NCBI GenBank assembly: GCA_014607495.2
Contig: CP053163.1
Span: 8,536,716-8,600,715 of the forward strand
DNA from: Carposina sasakii
Taxonomy: Eukaryota > Arthropoda > Insecta > Lepidoptera > Carposinidae
Reading direction: 5' to 3'
DNA length: 64,000 nt
A program made the translations under genes and the position numbers. The notes under the pieces are model-generated. The model saw only the letters and a program-made list of their open reading frames with translations. It was not told the origin of the DNA and made no database searches. Of the stretch, positions 22,720 to 37,700 are shown piece by piece; the first letter of the stretch is position 1; each line of letters opens with the position of its first letter.

Positions 22720-25700
22720 CTGTAGAACATAAATAGATAAATACTTATTTATTATAAATTATTAATAAAGAAATGGAAAAAATTCTTCACCCGAGTGGGA
22801 ATCGAACCCACGACCTCTGCATTCCGTGCTAGTGCTCTTACCACTGAGCTACCGGGTCAATTACTCGGATGACGAATTTTTACCATCTCTTTTCTAAATT
22901 ACATATTGGCAACGTTATTTTTCATCCCGATAGCTATACACTAGCCAAATCTCGGTAAACAAAACTGAATCCCTCAGCACAATGTTTAAAGATGAAACGA
23001 TCAACCATATCCTAACGGATTATATTAATGGAGAAGTGTTTTTATAAATTTATCTTAGTCAAGGTATTATATATTATAAAATTATTAATAAAGAAAATGG
23101 AAAAAAATCTTCACCCGAGTGGGAATCGAACCCACGACCGCTGCAAACCGTGCCGGCCGCTATAACCACTAAGCCACCGGGTCAATTACTCGGATAACGA
23201 ATTTTACCATCTCTTTTCTAAATTACATATTGGCAACGTTATTTTTCATCCCGATAGCTATACACTAGCCAAATCTCGGCAAACAAATTTTAATATTCAC
23301 ACACACAACACATTAACCGAGTCCCACACTAAGATCCCTAAGGTCTTGTGTCGTGGGTACTAAGCAACGGTATATATATACATAGATAAGTATAGAAACA
23401 TCCATGACTCGGAAACAAACATTGATATTCATCATATCAATGTTTGCACCTACCGGGATTCGAACCCAGAACCTGGTATGGTATGGTATTAGGTGTTACT
23501 CTCTAAATATGACGACTAATGATTGCGATCCACCTTAGACCAATAAGATAGAAACGCTACATAGATAAAGAAAAGGCAATGAAGAATTAGATATTAACAA
23601 CTTACCGGCTGGTTGATCAGGATACTCGTACTCCTTCTGCGAAGGTATGTCACTCAAGCATTCCCCTAAACCGGCACTGGAAAAAAATAACGAAATTTGA
23701 TTTTCTCTACATTTTTTTAAAAGAAATAGTTTGTAAGTAAGTAGAGTTTGTATTGCTATCTGATTTATATTAGGCATAACGTGTATTCATAATTTCCTAC
23801 TAATCTCATAATAATATTATAATTAAAATATTTTATGTGATACATAATAATTAAAATATGTAAAAAATCAAGTCATTATGATAAAACTGGTCACACATTA
23901 GATAGTAGGCGCCTATATTTAGGTGTGAGGTGACAAATGCGACATCTATCCGAATGTAGTTTATTGGATGTAACCATGTGGAACTATTAAAAGAATTGCG
24001 TAAACCCATAATAATAGATGTTATTAATTCGATAAAGCCTTATAAGTTACGCAAACTCGACGATAAATCATAGAACAGGTAAGTACGAGTAGGTAGGTAG
24101 TATGTACCAAATAGCGTGTGTGTGACTCCAGTATCAGTATTTATGTCCTAGGAATATTATTGGAAACATTTACCAGATTGTGCTTCTGATCAGTACCTAC
24201 CTATGCAATTAACCAACAGTGTATAGGCTATTTTGGTACATATTATATCTACACGAAGAATATAAACCTCTACATATTTTCATGTTTTTACATAATTACA
24301 ATAATACCTACCTGTAGTGTGAACTAGGCTACACGTGCCATTAAACATACTATAGCAATATCCGAAAATTGATGACAAGTCCAAAATAAAAATAGGTGTT
24401 TACAAGATTTCATGAAAACCTAATAGGTAAATTGAAGGTCTTTTCACTTACTCCAAGAAGTTGGTGACGTCGCGTTTGCTGCATCGCGACCAGGACACTT
24501 GGACGCTGTCGATTTCGAAGAATGGAGTCATGATGTGGAGAGTGGAACCTTCCCGATTGTGGCATCCGATCTCCTCCGTATCGTGGAACAGGCCGAAACT
24601 GTTGAAAAATGTACATTTATGTACTATAATATCGGGAACATCAGACAATTAAGACTAGGGTGTTAGACAATGTTACATCCGTAGAAAGTAGATTCATAGT
24701 CAAAGGTTACATCGTTCCGCATTGACGTTCGTTGTCGTACAATCACACCAATACTAGTAGTAGACTCTATCATTGACGAAAGCGCGAATAAAGCCTTATT
24801 CGAGCAAACATTTCGATGACGAACCTATCTATTCGGTCGAAAAATAATGTCACTTTTCAAGCTGTTGTCTTAATTTTTTTAACCGTGAAGATATGCCGTG
24901 ACATCATTCATCTGAGGCCGTGACTATACCTAGTACTCTTCTGTCTAGGTATGTACAATATTGTTATGGTGGCTATTTATACGATTTAAATAAATCATCA
25001 TAAACCAGGCATCTCATGACCAGAGGGCTGGCTCATTTTTTGGACAGTGAGTAAGCCTCGCTATCCAGCGGGGCAACGCTGCCAGCCTTTTGGGCACATT
25101 GCCAGCGGTGGAGGACTTGCAAGGAGTCTTCTATTTGTAAATTTTATTTTATTTTGTAGCTCTAGTTTTTTTTTACGTAGGTTTAGTTATTATTGCAAAT
25201 AATTATAGAGAAATAAATTTTTGAAAAATAAATCATAAATAAAATGTTATACGTTAAGCTAAGTCAATTTACCCACGTAGCTCAACACTGACCTATAGGG
25301 AACTACAATATATCTAGTAGCAACGTCGGTAATCTTAATAGCCATATTAAAAGAGCTCGTAATCGTAGTATTATTGCTCTGAGTATAGGTATTACAGTAG
25401 CATGCAATCGGCTATTACGAGTAGGTACACAAGACCTATTTAGACCTGCCCCAAATATACACTTTTCATTTCGCTGCGCGTTACAGTGCTGTTGATTGAC
25501 AGCTTTATTGCCTTTTATAAGTTTAGGCTTGCCTGTGCTGTTGCGGGGTACCTACGTTTTATTTGAATACATACATCAGCTGCATCTTCTTGCGACTAAG
25601 GAACTCACGAGTGTTCTCAGGCGATGAGCTAGCAACTTGTCACTGATTAATATTTATCCCCACTATTCTAAACGTGGCTGTTAAGATCTCCTCCGTGATC

Positions 25701-28700
25701 ATTCAGCTCTAGCTACCCCAATTTGTGAATATAGCGGTGTGAATATGTATGTATAAGTTTAGGCACATTATTTTCAAACTTTCCGTGTTGCAAACACTAA
25801 ACAGTGTATTAAAACAAACAGACAATACATGACCATTAAATATTTATAGCAAAAATAATTGATGACTATAGAGATAAAAGCTCCGTCTGACACCTATGTT
25901 GTCGAGTGTGGCGACATTATGCGCTTTACTCGACATTTATTTCTGGACCTCATTCATTGCTGTTCGCGATAATGAAAAAATAATCGTTGTGTGGGCCGGA
26001 ATTATGAATGTGGAGTGCATTGTACGCCGCCAATGATGTATTCATGTTAGAGAAGGTCATTGCCTGCATGCACTTACATAATGTTAGCATTACGATTGCA
26101 ACTGCTGTTTGAAGTGCCTAGGGTAATAATACCTTGCTTCTTGTAAATGAAAAGAGGAAACACTGCTGATGGCAATTCGAGTTTCTTATTACATTGTTGA
26201 TATGTCTATCTATACCTAAGTTAAATATGGTGGAGTTATTTCTAGCCATGTTTCCAGACACGACACAGCTAACAAGGTACAAGACGTGTTTGTGTTTTAC
26301 ATAATGCCAATCAGAATAAAGTTAATATAAAGTATAGCAATCATGAGTTCCCGGCCATAGTCATGGCAATGTTCGACGACCTAATTTAAATTCGCCAATA
26401 ACATTTAAATTAGGTCGTCAGTAAATTCTAGTCACATAAATCTATAATCTCGAGAGCGTCCTTGTGATAGTCCGGAGTTAGCAACGTGACTCAGGCAAAT
26501 CTCGGGCTCTAGGCAACCGACGTTGCTGGAATCCCATTGGTTACTGAGCTTTATTTACGAACCAATACAAACAATTCTAACGAGAGTTTTTAAACAGAAT
26601 AACAATATTAGGTAATGTAAATTGTTGTATATTTTACTGCATTTCAAACTACATGCCAACTGATATTGGCGTGTGCTATAGTAGGGTTGTGCTTTGACAG
26701 ACTTTTTTTAATTCTAATTTTTGAAATGGGGTTTTTACCCCCGGGGGTTTGACAGACTTACGATGACTTTTCTTTGAAATGTACCTGTTTATCTACCTCT
26801 CTAAGTACCTACTAATATATAGGACGAGCTGCACACATATCTATGAATCGTATATAATATTTTTTATAATTACCTTAGCAGAAATAGGTTTCTGACTCAA
26901 AGCAAATACACATTCCTACAGAATACATATTGCTCCTGAAAATAAACTAAAAGTATGAGTTCGCGGCTCGTTTGTACAAAATGCAAGCTGACGAAAGCTC
27001 TACGTAGACTTGTTTGTGAGTTCTAATAGAACCTTTGTGCTAATGATATTTTATTATTTCCTTAATTTTACTTTATGGTTTCAGTATATATCAATACCCA
27101 AGAATCTTTCAGTTAGACACACATTTATATTTACGAGTTACCTTCGAAATAGACCATTATAATAAAATTTATGCACACGCATTATGTAGTAAATTTAATG
27201 CCTGTCCGAATATTGATTATTGATTTGGTAATCTCGGTTGTACAAATATGATAATACGCCAGTCGGTCCATAAATCTCCCGTATGGTCTGAATCATTTTC
27301 TCTTATCTCTAAAGACATTAAATTCTTTATGGCGCAGTAAAACATTCAGTAGATATTAGCCAATGCGAATTTATGGAGGACGAGCTGTGCACATATAAAT
27401 CGTGTCTAATATTATTTATAATTTCCTTAGCAAAAATATGTTTTTGGGCCAAAGCAAGAGTTCTTATGTTCTTCCTGAAAATAAACTAAACGTGTTTCGT
27501 GTAAAAAATGCAAACTAACGAAAGCTCTGCACTGCCGGGTTGCTTGCTTGCAGAGACTGCGAGCGAGCTCGGTTATATCACAACAATTATAATAAAAGTA
27601 ATTCGCCTAGCTAATAAAGGTTCCTTTTTACCTGTAGAATTGTGTAGTTGATTGGTCGCAGAAGTTTTAATAACTGCCTATTCAAGTAGGTACAGGGTGC
27701 TATATTGTTGGCATCAATCATATTGTTGGCATCAACGTTCGTTAGCGCAACACTCCTTAGTCGCGGTTAGACTTTAACACGAGACTTGACGAACGCGTGA
27801 AAAGGCTTCCTTTGGGAGCAAACATGTCGGTTACCTCTATAGATTCGATCGAGAAATAAGATTAAGCCCCATGTGAATGAGTGTACTCACTTGTGGCCGA
27901 GCTCGTGCGTGATGGTGTGCGCAAGTGCTATGCCGTTGTCCTCGTTGATGGAGCAGCTGAGATGAGGTTTGCACATACCAGCGACGTTGGCCACGCCGAG
28001 GGTGCTAAGACAAACAAACAGTTGATTAAATATGGGAACAAAGTACATTCGCTTTTGTTTAATTAATATAAGCAAAGAATAATTGTCTTTTATGTTGCAA
28101 CACTAAATGGTTGATTTTTGTTGTCTATGTGCTGGCAACATTGCTTTTTACTTTTTGTATCATCTGAGATCTGAGGATTCGGCGGGAAAAGCTGGAAGGG
28201 TGCAGGTGTAATTTTCTTGTGAAAATCAAAATTTGTTTGTAAATGGCTTGCATGTGTCCGTAAAGTGATGTTTTCTGGTAGATAAGTTATATTTTGATTA
28301 CTTGTGATGTGAATCTAGTGCGTGTGCATGGTTTTATACGCAGGTAAGCCGAGTAAAACTTTAGCCGGATTACGATCTCTTCATGGGCGCATGTAAGTTG
28401 TTTCTGCAATAATTTTTCATTTTGACTAACTTTACACTTGTTCTTGAGGATTTTCCCGACGTTTCCATTCATCATCATTGTCATTCATCATAAATTCAGA
28501 ATACATTTTACTAAACAATGATTAGGCTGTATGGGCTTAGTTCCCCTTGCCTTTTCTTCGGGATAAACTAAAAAAAAAAAAAACATCTGAGATCTGAGAT
28601 TGACGTTTTTAATTTTTTTTAAATATGTAATTGTGCATGTTATACCTATTAGATTTCTAAGCTTAATATCGAAGAACACAAAGGCATCGACAAAATCATC

Positions 28701-31700
28701 GGTAGCGAAGCTAACCAACCCATCGATAATGATAAATGCTGGCGTAGTCTAGAAGGTAGAGACCCGGGTATGCACATAGGTAACTCTTTAACTCTATTTC
28801 TTATAAATATAGGGCACATAATATTTTACTTTTAGTTCTATCACATATTTACAAAAGTTTATATCAATAATGACATAGAGCACACTAATCAATCACGTTT
28901 TACAGAAAGTTACATAAGTTAATACCCTGTCCATTGCGTTTAGAGTAAACGCACGACAGAGTTCCTACGCAGTGGGTGTGGTTCGACGGAATAATTGAAG
29001 CTAATTGAACCACAGAGTAAATGATTTACCTATAACTATCTAATTCTTAAAACAATGTTATGAATCTACCTTTGGCTCAGGATGTAAAGTGCCTACGGAT
29101 AAAAGTCATATACATATTTGATATAGCGAATAAAAAAATATCGGTAGGAAACTATTACGTAACTAATACCTAAGTATGATCTAAAAGCTACAGACATGCT
29201 TTTAGCAACCACACTCACAATATTTTAACGGTGAATCGATCCACATTCCTTTCTCTATTTTTTTTTATTTTGGGTACATAACTTTTATATAATGTCTGGG
29301 AAATAGGCACACGAGTTCACTGCAGTGTTTACACTGTGGCTAGGCAATCGCAGACTCGTGGACGGGAATAGGCGGCTAATAATACGCCGCTCTGAGTCAC
29401 GCCACGCGGAAGACGGCGGTAACCAATGTGAATTCCACTAAATACGAGTAGTTCGCGCAATATGGACGGGTTTTGGCTATAATATGGATATAAATTTGCG
29501 TCGACATGTCAAAACAGGACAGATATTCTTGATATCAACGAATAAGTAGACATAAACCCAGCTGCGTATATCCGGGAAAGTAATAGTTTTCTTGGGATGA
29601 AAATAAGGTAGCCTATTTGTTATTCCAGTTTAAAATCCGAGCCAATAATGGAGTAATTAAAATTATTTTTTTGACTTTTCTATGATATATAGCTATAAAC
29701 AGAAAAAATATTATGTACTTATTCAGCCAGATACACCGCCACTATAGGAGTAATTCTATCTACAAAACGCATGGGTAAAGAGAATCATCTCTCATCATAT
29801 TTTATCCGCAAACCCGATTTACGATACGTCAAAATATATCGAGAATCGATAATCACAATCGTAATAATATATATCGATATCGACCTCAATGCTGTTGTGG
29901 TTCCGTGAGTAATTGCTAAAATAAACTAGTAAAATTCACGCTATAAGGGGTTTATAATTTAATTTACGAGTCAGGAAAATCTGGAGTTGTTTATAGTTGG
30001 GCTCATAAAAGTTTATTTTGTTGGAGTTCTGTAACATCAGCAGTGTTCTGATGAAATACTATGCTAAGAAGTTATTTATCTATCTATCGAATTTACAAAA
30101 TGTATCCCATAGAACAATGGTTATAAATTTATTTTTGTTTTTATAATGCTAAATATAAAATCTATTATACGCTGTACAACCCGTTGAAGTCTTTTACTTG
30201 TGGCGCTGTACTTATAGTATTTGAAGAAACAACCTTTTTTCGTTTATTAGGCAAATATTATTTTGAAGTTAATCTTTATAGTGGGTTAAAGAATATTAAC
30301 TTGAATCATATGTAATTAATTTAAAATACTATGTACTAACTATAACTAAGCTAAAAGTTACAAAATAAAAAGGCGATATTTACAAATAGAAAACTACTTG
30401 ATAGTCCTCTACCGCGCTGCTTAAAGGTTTTTTTATTATTTTATAACGTTTGAGCTCTTGCATTTGATCATCTGTGTCCGGCCAACTCTAGGATTAAAAT
30501 TTGATCCGATGTGTGTGTGAACCTTACAGTTTTTGCCATATTTAATGTAGATTCAGTTTTGATATTTAAATAATTGGTTTCAAATATGAATATACGAGCA
30601 CGTATTCATCTGCCTTAAAAAGGCATGGCTATAATGATATCTTGCAATGTTTTTTCTGCACATAATTGAGCGGTAATTACATTTTAATGCTTCAGAACTA
30701 AATAAATTGCGACTTTTTTGGGTACAAGTTCATAAATCATATTATTATGTTTTAATTTGTACAGATAATAAAACAGGTAATTGTTTCTAGGTGGTCCTTC
30801 CTTAGTTCTGAAATAAGAAGTTTGTAATGAAGTTCTAATTGGTGTTGCTGAGGGAAGTGGTTTAACAGATGATGCTTTTATTTTGTTAATTGATCGCCAA
30901 ACAAAGATGGCTTAAAAACTCACTCACAGAGATAAATATTATGAAATGTTGAATTCCTCAAGTTTACATCATGTCAGAGAAAGTTTTTCGGAAAAAAGCT
31001 TTTTGAAGATAATGTTCGACGGGAGTGCGACCGACGACAATAATGTTTGATTGTAAATATCCTTATAAAGATTTTATAGGCTTATATATTTTTTTAAATA
31101 AAAAATTAATTTTATAAAAAGTAATATAGTATTCAATAAAATTATTAAATTTAAATCGATTGCCATTGCCAATATAAAATTTTGCCGAGATAATTCGAAT
31201 ATATTTTCATAAGGTTTTCATTAGGCTCAATATAATAATAACGATATAAATAAATGAGTTTTATATTAAATCACTAAGGATTTGCAATAAATGAATTTTG
31301 TAATTAAAAATAAAACATGACAATCAAGTAACAATCACACGGAAATCTTTATAATTTGCCATCAATAACCTTATTTATAAGTATAAAGAAAAAACCCGAC
31401 TGCGTAAAAATGTTCACCCAGTGTACATAAACCCATGATGAACCCATTAACACAGCTGCATGTTTGCACAAAAATCACGATGGCCTCGATCTGTAGATTA
31501 GCGATAACAGTTAAGGCCTTACCGGACTCGGCCAACACTCGAGACGGCGTGGCGGCGACCGCAATCACGAATTAAAATTATAATCTACTTCATTAATTTT
31601 AACGAGACCCCTTTGTCCAGCCGCCGGCATACTAAGAAAAACGCTTACCGCATTTTTTTCGTTATGCAAGTGATTAAACACATGCGTCCTAATAAAAATA

Positions 31701-34700
31701 ATTACCGCTTTAGGGAGTAATTGATGTGTAATTGACTCTTCCTTTCGAAAGTAGGTCACGTTATAGCAACATAGAGTATTAACACAATCCCCTTACGAAA
31801 TATCCAATCTATAGGTATTCACTACATTCGTTACTTTGTCCTACATTCGAACATTTATGATGTTTATTAAATAAGGAGTTTCGAAGCCAATCGAAGCGCC
31901 CTTATTGATGGTTGCAATTTTTTATGCAGCCCAATGCATAATGCATGCGGGCAAGTCTCGGTACCGCCCACGGCTGCACTGAACCGTTACAGCTCATTGT
32001 CTTTTGATTGCCGGCTTCTGAGAACATTCGGCTACTCGTTTGTACCGTTTACCGAAATCGGCCTTCCTTATTGCATGCGCTACAGGTTTCCGGCGATACG
32101 CGATCGTGTTTTGAATTGACGCTTGACATTTGAGTCGGATCTCCTGAGTGCATTTTCTTGCCGTCAGCCTTTTCGATAGGAACTATTTAAAATTAGCATG
32201 GAAGTAAAATATTTGCAATGTGTAAATAATTTATAAAGTGTAAGACTAACAGATAGTACACGCATCTGCACTATTCAATCACTGTTAGAGTAGGAAAAAA
32301 TTAAGTACATAAGCAAATCAGCTCTAAAATTGCATAATTCTCGTAGTCTGGCTAACGTCTTCCTCACTATCAGTTTACTGGCGCTCTTTAATGTTTTGTT
32401 GAAATAACACGTCACGGTAACTGCATTTATATTTCAATCTATCGACATATAATTAGGTACTACAGCTCAGAAATCTGTCTGGAACAGTTTGGTCGGCTCA
32501 AATATACATTAAGCGTATGCAAATTATTTAATGAGTGAATTTTCTATTTTAAAAACTTACCTATATTTCTTGTGATAAAAAATAACATAAAGTTAGGTAG
32601 TTAGAGCTCAACATATTTCTTGACCTATTCCTACAAACTCTGAAATCACGCATCAAAAGTTGTGCAACTCTTGACCCATACACAATACACATACATGGTA
32701 GTAATTATGTAACGCCACGAATATGGTTATAGGCTTTTGTTAAAATAATGAATGCCCAATTTGCACACACACACCCAGCATCCTTGACCTTAATGGCGGC
32801 ACTTTGATGTGCGCCGTTAGCGATTCGCAAACACCCGGCAAAAACCGATCATTATGTGTTAACGTAAGCCTGTATCGCCACTGCGTTTTGTGAAAATGCA
32901 ACTATCGTCCGATTATGAAATAAAATGAAATTTGACGTACCTACATACTTACAAACAACAGTTATTAGGGATAAGGTGAAACATCTAACCTAGTCTGTGA
33001 TATATAACGATGATCATTGGTTAGGTTAGGTTTATTTATAACATGTCTACACACATACTATACATACGGTGGTATTCCCAAAACGAGGTAGCCAGAACTT
33101 CAGGATCACGAAGGATGTCCTACAGCCACGTTTAGAATAGCAGGGACAGATGGGAAGGATAAGTGACAAGTTGCTAGCTTTACATCTGTGAGCGCGCCAA
33201 TGAGCTCCCTACTCGACTCTACGACATGCACGGAACAAGATGCAGCTGATGTTCTAGTAAAGCCCCGCATTAGCATAGGATAAATTACAATTTATATAAT
33301 CAGTAAGTACAGTAAAGGTTTACTGCTATCAAACAGTGGTCCAATAACTAAACAGTGCAACATTGTCTTTCAAAGATAACGCACGCAAAAGCATTTTGTA
33401 AGTGGCTGTTTATTTACATAGGTCGCTAGACATCGCGGTGCCGAGTGCTAAGTGTTCTGTGGACTATCGCCGAAGCAAGCTCAAACCACCGCTATAGACT
33501 AAACAACCGGAGTTGTGCAACTTTACACAAACCAACTATATAAATTACCCTGTCGATATTACACCGTAATAACCTGTAATATTAATAAATAAGAGCAACT
33601 TGCAACGTTATAGCAAGTTATTAAAAGGTAATTATGGAATTAATCTGTGGCAACGATCTGATTTGGTAAAGGAAGTGCCACGTTGGGAGATATGAGATGT
33701 AATAACGTTTTATATCTAATAATCAATCTACGCTAAAGTTACCAGCAATAGAAAATTTAAGTTGGAGTTTTATAATATCACATCGAAGCAAAAATTTTGA
33801 AGAGTAGACCTTTCGGATTACCATGGTTATAAAATGTAGGGTTTAATGAGACAATTTAGGAAAAATTTCCGGAGCAAAAGTCAACTTTGTATTACTTCTC
33901 TAATATACTTACCTAACTCGTGTTGAAAAGAAGTTACTAATTTTATTGTATATTATATTAACATAACGTGTATGTACTTGGATAATATTAAAAAATATGC
34001 AGTTTTGTATGTTAAAAGTACAAATTGCACGTGTAAACTTGCCAAATACTTGTAATATGTAAATGAAATCGAAGCAATTACAACAGCCCACGCACTTGTC
34101 GATGCCTAGGTGTCGATGGTCGGACCTGAAAGTGTTCTATTTCCACCCGGGTTACTCATCCACTTCAGTATATTTACCTTGCCTGCAGACGCGCGCTCTG
34201 CCATTGACCTTGTCTCAGAGCAGCTCAAAAAATATAATAAATGCTAATGCGTGTGGACTCTCAGATTTTTTTCGTATTTTGCGTTAAGTACCTATATAGA
34301 TATCAATTTTTGTGATGAATGACTACCGACAAGATCATGGTTCATCACAAGCTTAAGAGCTGTGTTAGTATTTTACTGAGCGTTATGAAAATTAAAGTAT
34401 TCGGGTATGTAATTAATTTTTCATATTTATGATCCTCCCTGCATCACTTTAGGATATCCCAAATTTTACAATCTTAATCTAATTTGAAACAACATACCTA
34501 TTATCATTACTGCTGCTCAAATCAATTCTGGTAATGAGGATAGCGACATCATGGTGATGTGGGTTAGAGTCATCATCCGGATTGAGATTCTCTTGCCATC
34601 GACAGAAAGACGACAGAGTCTTATCCGCATCACTGGTCACGTTCAAGTCAGTGCGTTCTGCATGTTCGATCATGATGATCTTCACTACAACCACTTTAAT

Positions 34701-37700
34701 GTAGTTGCCTATTGAAGGATCCATGTACAGCGAGGAAACCTGATATGAAACAAAAATATTTTTTGATATATTTTGCTTATGGGACTAAAAGATATGTAAT
34801 CGATTTATAAATACTCGTACATACATACCATATTCATTATGCTCAGAAGATATGTCTCCAATGAGTCATTGTGGAAGTCTGTCATTAATTTGTCGGCCAC
34901 CAGTAGCACTTCGACATGCCTCGGCTTGCTGACTGATCGGGTAGATCGTCGTTCACCCTGATATCCTGGACTCTGTGAGAGCCGATGGTGGCGGTTACGA
35001 CGTTTGTTCTATGAAAAAAGAATTCATGTTTTAAGAACTGTTTTTGTATTGAATTTTTTTTTCAAAGAAGCCCAATCTGCTACTATTGCTACTTACCCTA
35101 TTTCTTCTTCTATTAAGTCTGAATTCTTCTAGAGAGGCTTTATCACCCCATTGGTATTTCGGTTGTTTGGTTGCACAGTTCTTCGACCTCTTCTTTCTCC
35201 TGCCACGCCTGGGCCTTACACGATCTCGCTCGTTACGAGCTATTTTCTTATAATTATTTCTCATGCGTACTGATTGTTCATTAGATTTGCTTTCAACTGA
35301 ATTGTTGTTGATCCTTTGACCATTTCGTCTTTGCTCCATTCGTGTTCTCATTTGTTGTCTTCTGTATTTGATAGGATTATTACGCATTGCTTCTAATCGT
35401 CGTAAATTTTCTAATCTTCGTTTATCCATAGCCTCTTTATTTTCGTAATGTCTTCGAGCTTCAACATATCGTTTTGGGTCGAATTTTCGATCACCATAAT
35501 TCCTATTTTGATTAGTTTTTTGTATTTCTCTTTTATTTCTATGGAATGCTGCTACATTATCAACTGCTGACCGTTTGAATACAACATGAGGCCTTCCAAG
35601 GGAATTTTCAGATAACTTTTCTTTTGAAGGTTCAATCCAATATTCTCCTCGATCTGTTCGTAAAAGGCCAGCCTGTTAACAAAAAGAAGAAATACAGTAA
35701 ACTTTAACAAATACTATATGTTTTGAGATACGGCCTGATAAGAGCTAGTTTCTGTTTGATTTAGAATCTGCTGGGTCGTTATTTTCCTACGATGCCAATA
35801 TATTTAATTGGCACTATGTCTATGTCAATACAAAGTCAGGAATGGAATCGAAAGATGATTTTATCTTTTCTTTGGTTCTATTTATATTATGTGTTAAACT
35901 TGATTTTTTATTTACAGGCAATGATAATGTTGTTATGGTTTAGATATTAAGATTGATCGTACCGATTATTTCTGATATAATCTTTGATAAAACGAACTCC
36001 CCATTAAAAAAACCTTTAAGTACCTCATCCAATCAGCTATATTCTAAATCAGTGGTTCCCAAAGTGGTCCAGGTGGACCCCCCAGAGTCCACGGGAGACT
36101 CGATGGGGGTCTACGTTGGCGTGAAGAAATGGGGGTTCACAATTAGTTTGTACGTGGTGTAGTCCTGTAGGGGGTCCACCAGAACCAGTTAACTTTTGAA
36201 AGGGGACTATGAGGAAAAAAGTTTGGGAACCACTGTTCTAAATTGATCTTGTACTCTATAAGCATAGGTATTAGGTCGTTGTGCAATTAATAATATATAC
36301 TTGTAAATCATCTCAATATCTAATCGCCATAACAATTTACACATCTGCAAACCCAGTGTCCCACAATTTACCAATAGTTTGAACATCAAGTGAAGTTTAT
36401 AGGTAGTATTGAATTAATTTAGTTTGTATAACCAGTTGGTAAGGCAATAGGTCAAGCAACGCGCTGTGCCGACTGTGCCGAGCCTCGCCATTCAACATAG
36501 ATAAATTGATTGATAACACTGACGCTTTTTGATATGTGATTTTAAAATAAGAGATTTTAGACGTTCAATTGATAAGGCTAATATTTACTAATGGATTGAA
36601 ATTATCTAAGCTGTTGATCTTGATTCAGTAGTCGCTATAGGTCTGAATGATTTTAAATATTGCTTAAAATATGGGTAGCATAAATAGTTTTGGGTAGTAG
36701 TTTTGCCAATGATAGATCGTCGAAATCGCCTTTTAAGGGACCCTGAACAAATTTCAACACCCTGAGATATATATAGGTACATAAACTATTCAAAATTATC
36801 AATCAGCAAATTTATGATAAAACATGCCAGACACGACAAGGTTGTTGCCGCTAAAACACCTGCTCTTTGGTAGGTGGAAAATGCAATACCTATATAAAGT
36901 ATACCTAGTAATGCTACAGTTGGATTGCAGAAATAGACATTTCATTAATCGGCTAGTTGTTAAATATAACAGTACTATTTTGTTATAAGCAGATACCTTG
37001 AATACATATAGTAAGTATACAGGGTGTAACAAAAGGGCTATGTTAAGCGAAAAGCTATGTAAATAGCCTACTAAAAGGAACCTACCCACGAAAGTTCAGA
37101 CTCGAAATCTCATGTTTATTTTTACAAATAGTATGGAGAATTCCAATACAACTCAGGAAAGTACAATCTTGAAAAATGATTATGTGATTTCGAGTCTGAA
37201 ATTTTGAAAATAGTGTCTATAGTGGGCTATTTACTTAGCATTTCGCTTAACATACCCTTTCTGTTACACCCTGTATATAAATAATATAAATATTCACACA
37301 CTACACAACACATTAACCTAGTCCCACAGTAAGATCCCTAAGGTCTTGTGTCGTGGGTACTAAGCAACGGTATATAAATACATAGATGAGTATAGAAACA
37401 TCCATGACTCGGAAACAAACATTGATATTCATCATATCAATGTTTGCACCTACCGGGATTCGAACCCAGGACCTATGGCGTCGCAGGCAGGGTCACTACC
37501 TACTAGACCAGTCGGCCGTCATATATATATATAGGGTTACGAAGTACCTAAGGATCAAATATATTTGGCATAATAGGTAGATACGAGTACAACCAAAGAT
37601 CAAATAAGAGTTAGTCCTTTTGTAAAATGGTAGTCTACAACTAGGTATAACCGGCAAACACGTTTATCAAAATTGACAAGTGGATAATATCTTGTAAATG

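Noticed and set aside
280..28484. Similar small open frames at 280-480 and 28287-28484 (minus) suggesting a conserved peptide
   Set aside because: Both lie inside copies of the A-tailed retroposon, antisense to it; similarity reflects the repeat. The copy at 10222 does not keep the frame as a distinct gene.
31371..31759. Two adjacent minus-strand open frames in the ADAMTS intron
   Set aside because: Composition and lack of motifs fit chance; neither shows splice sites in a useful phase.
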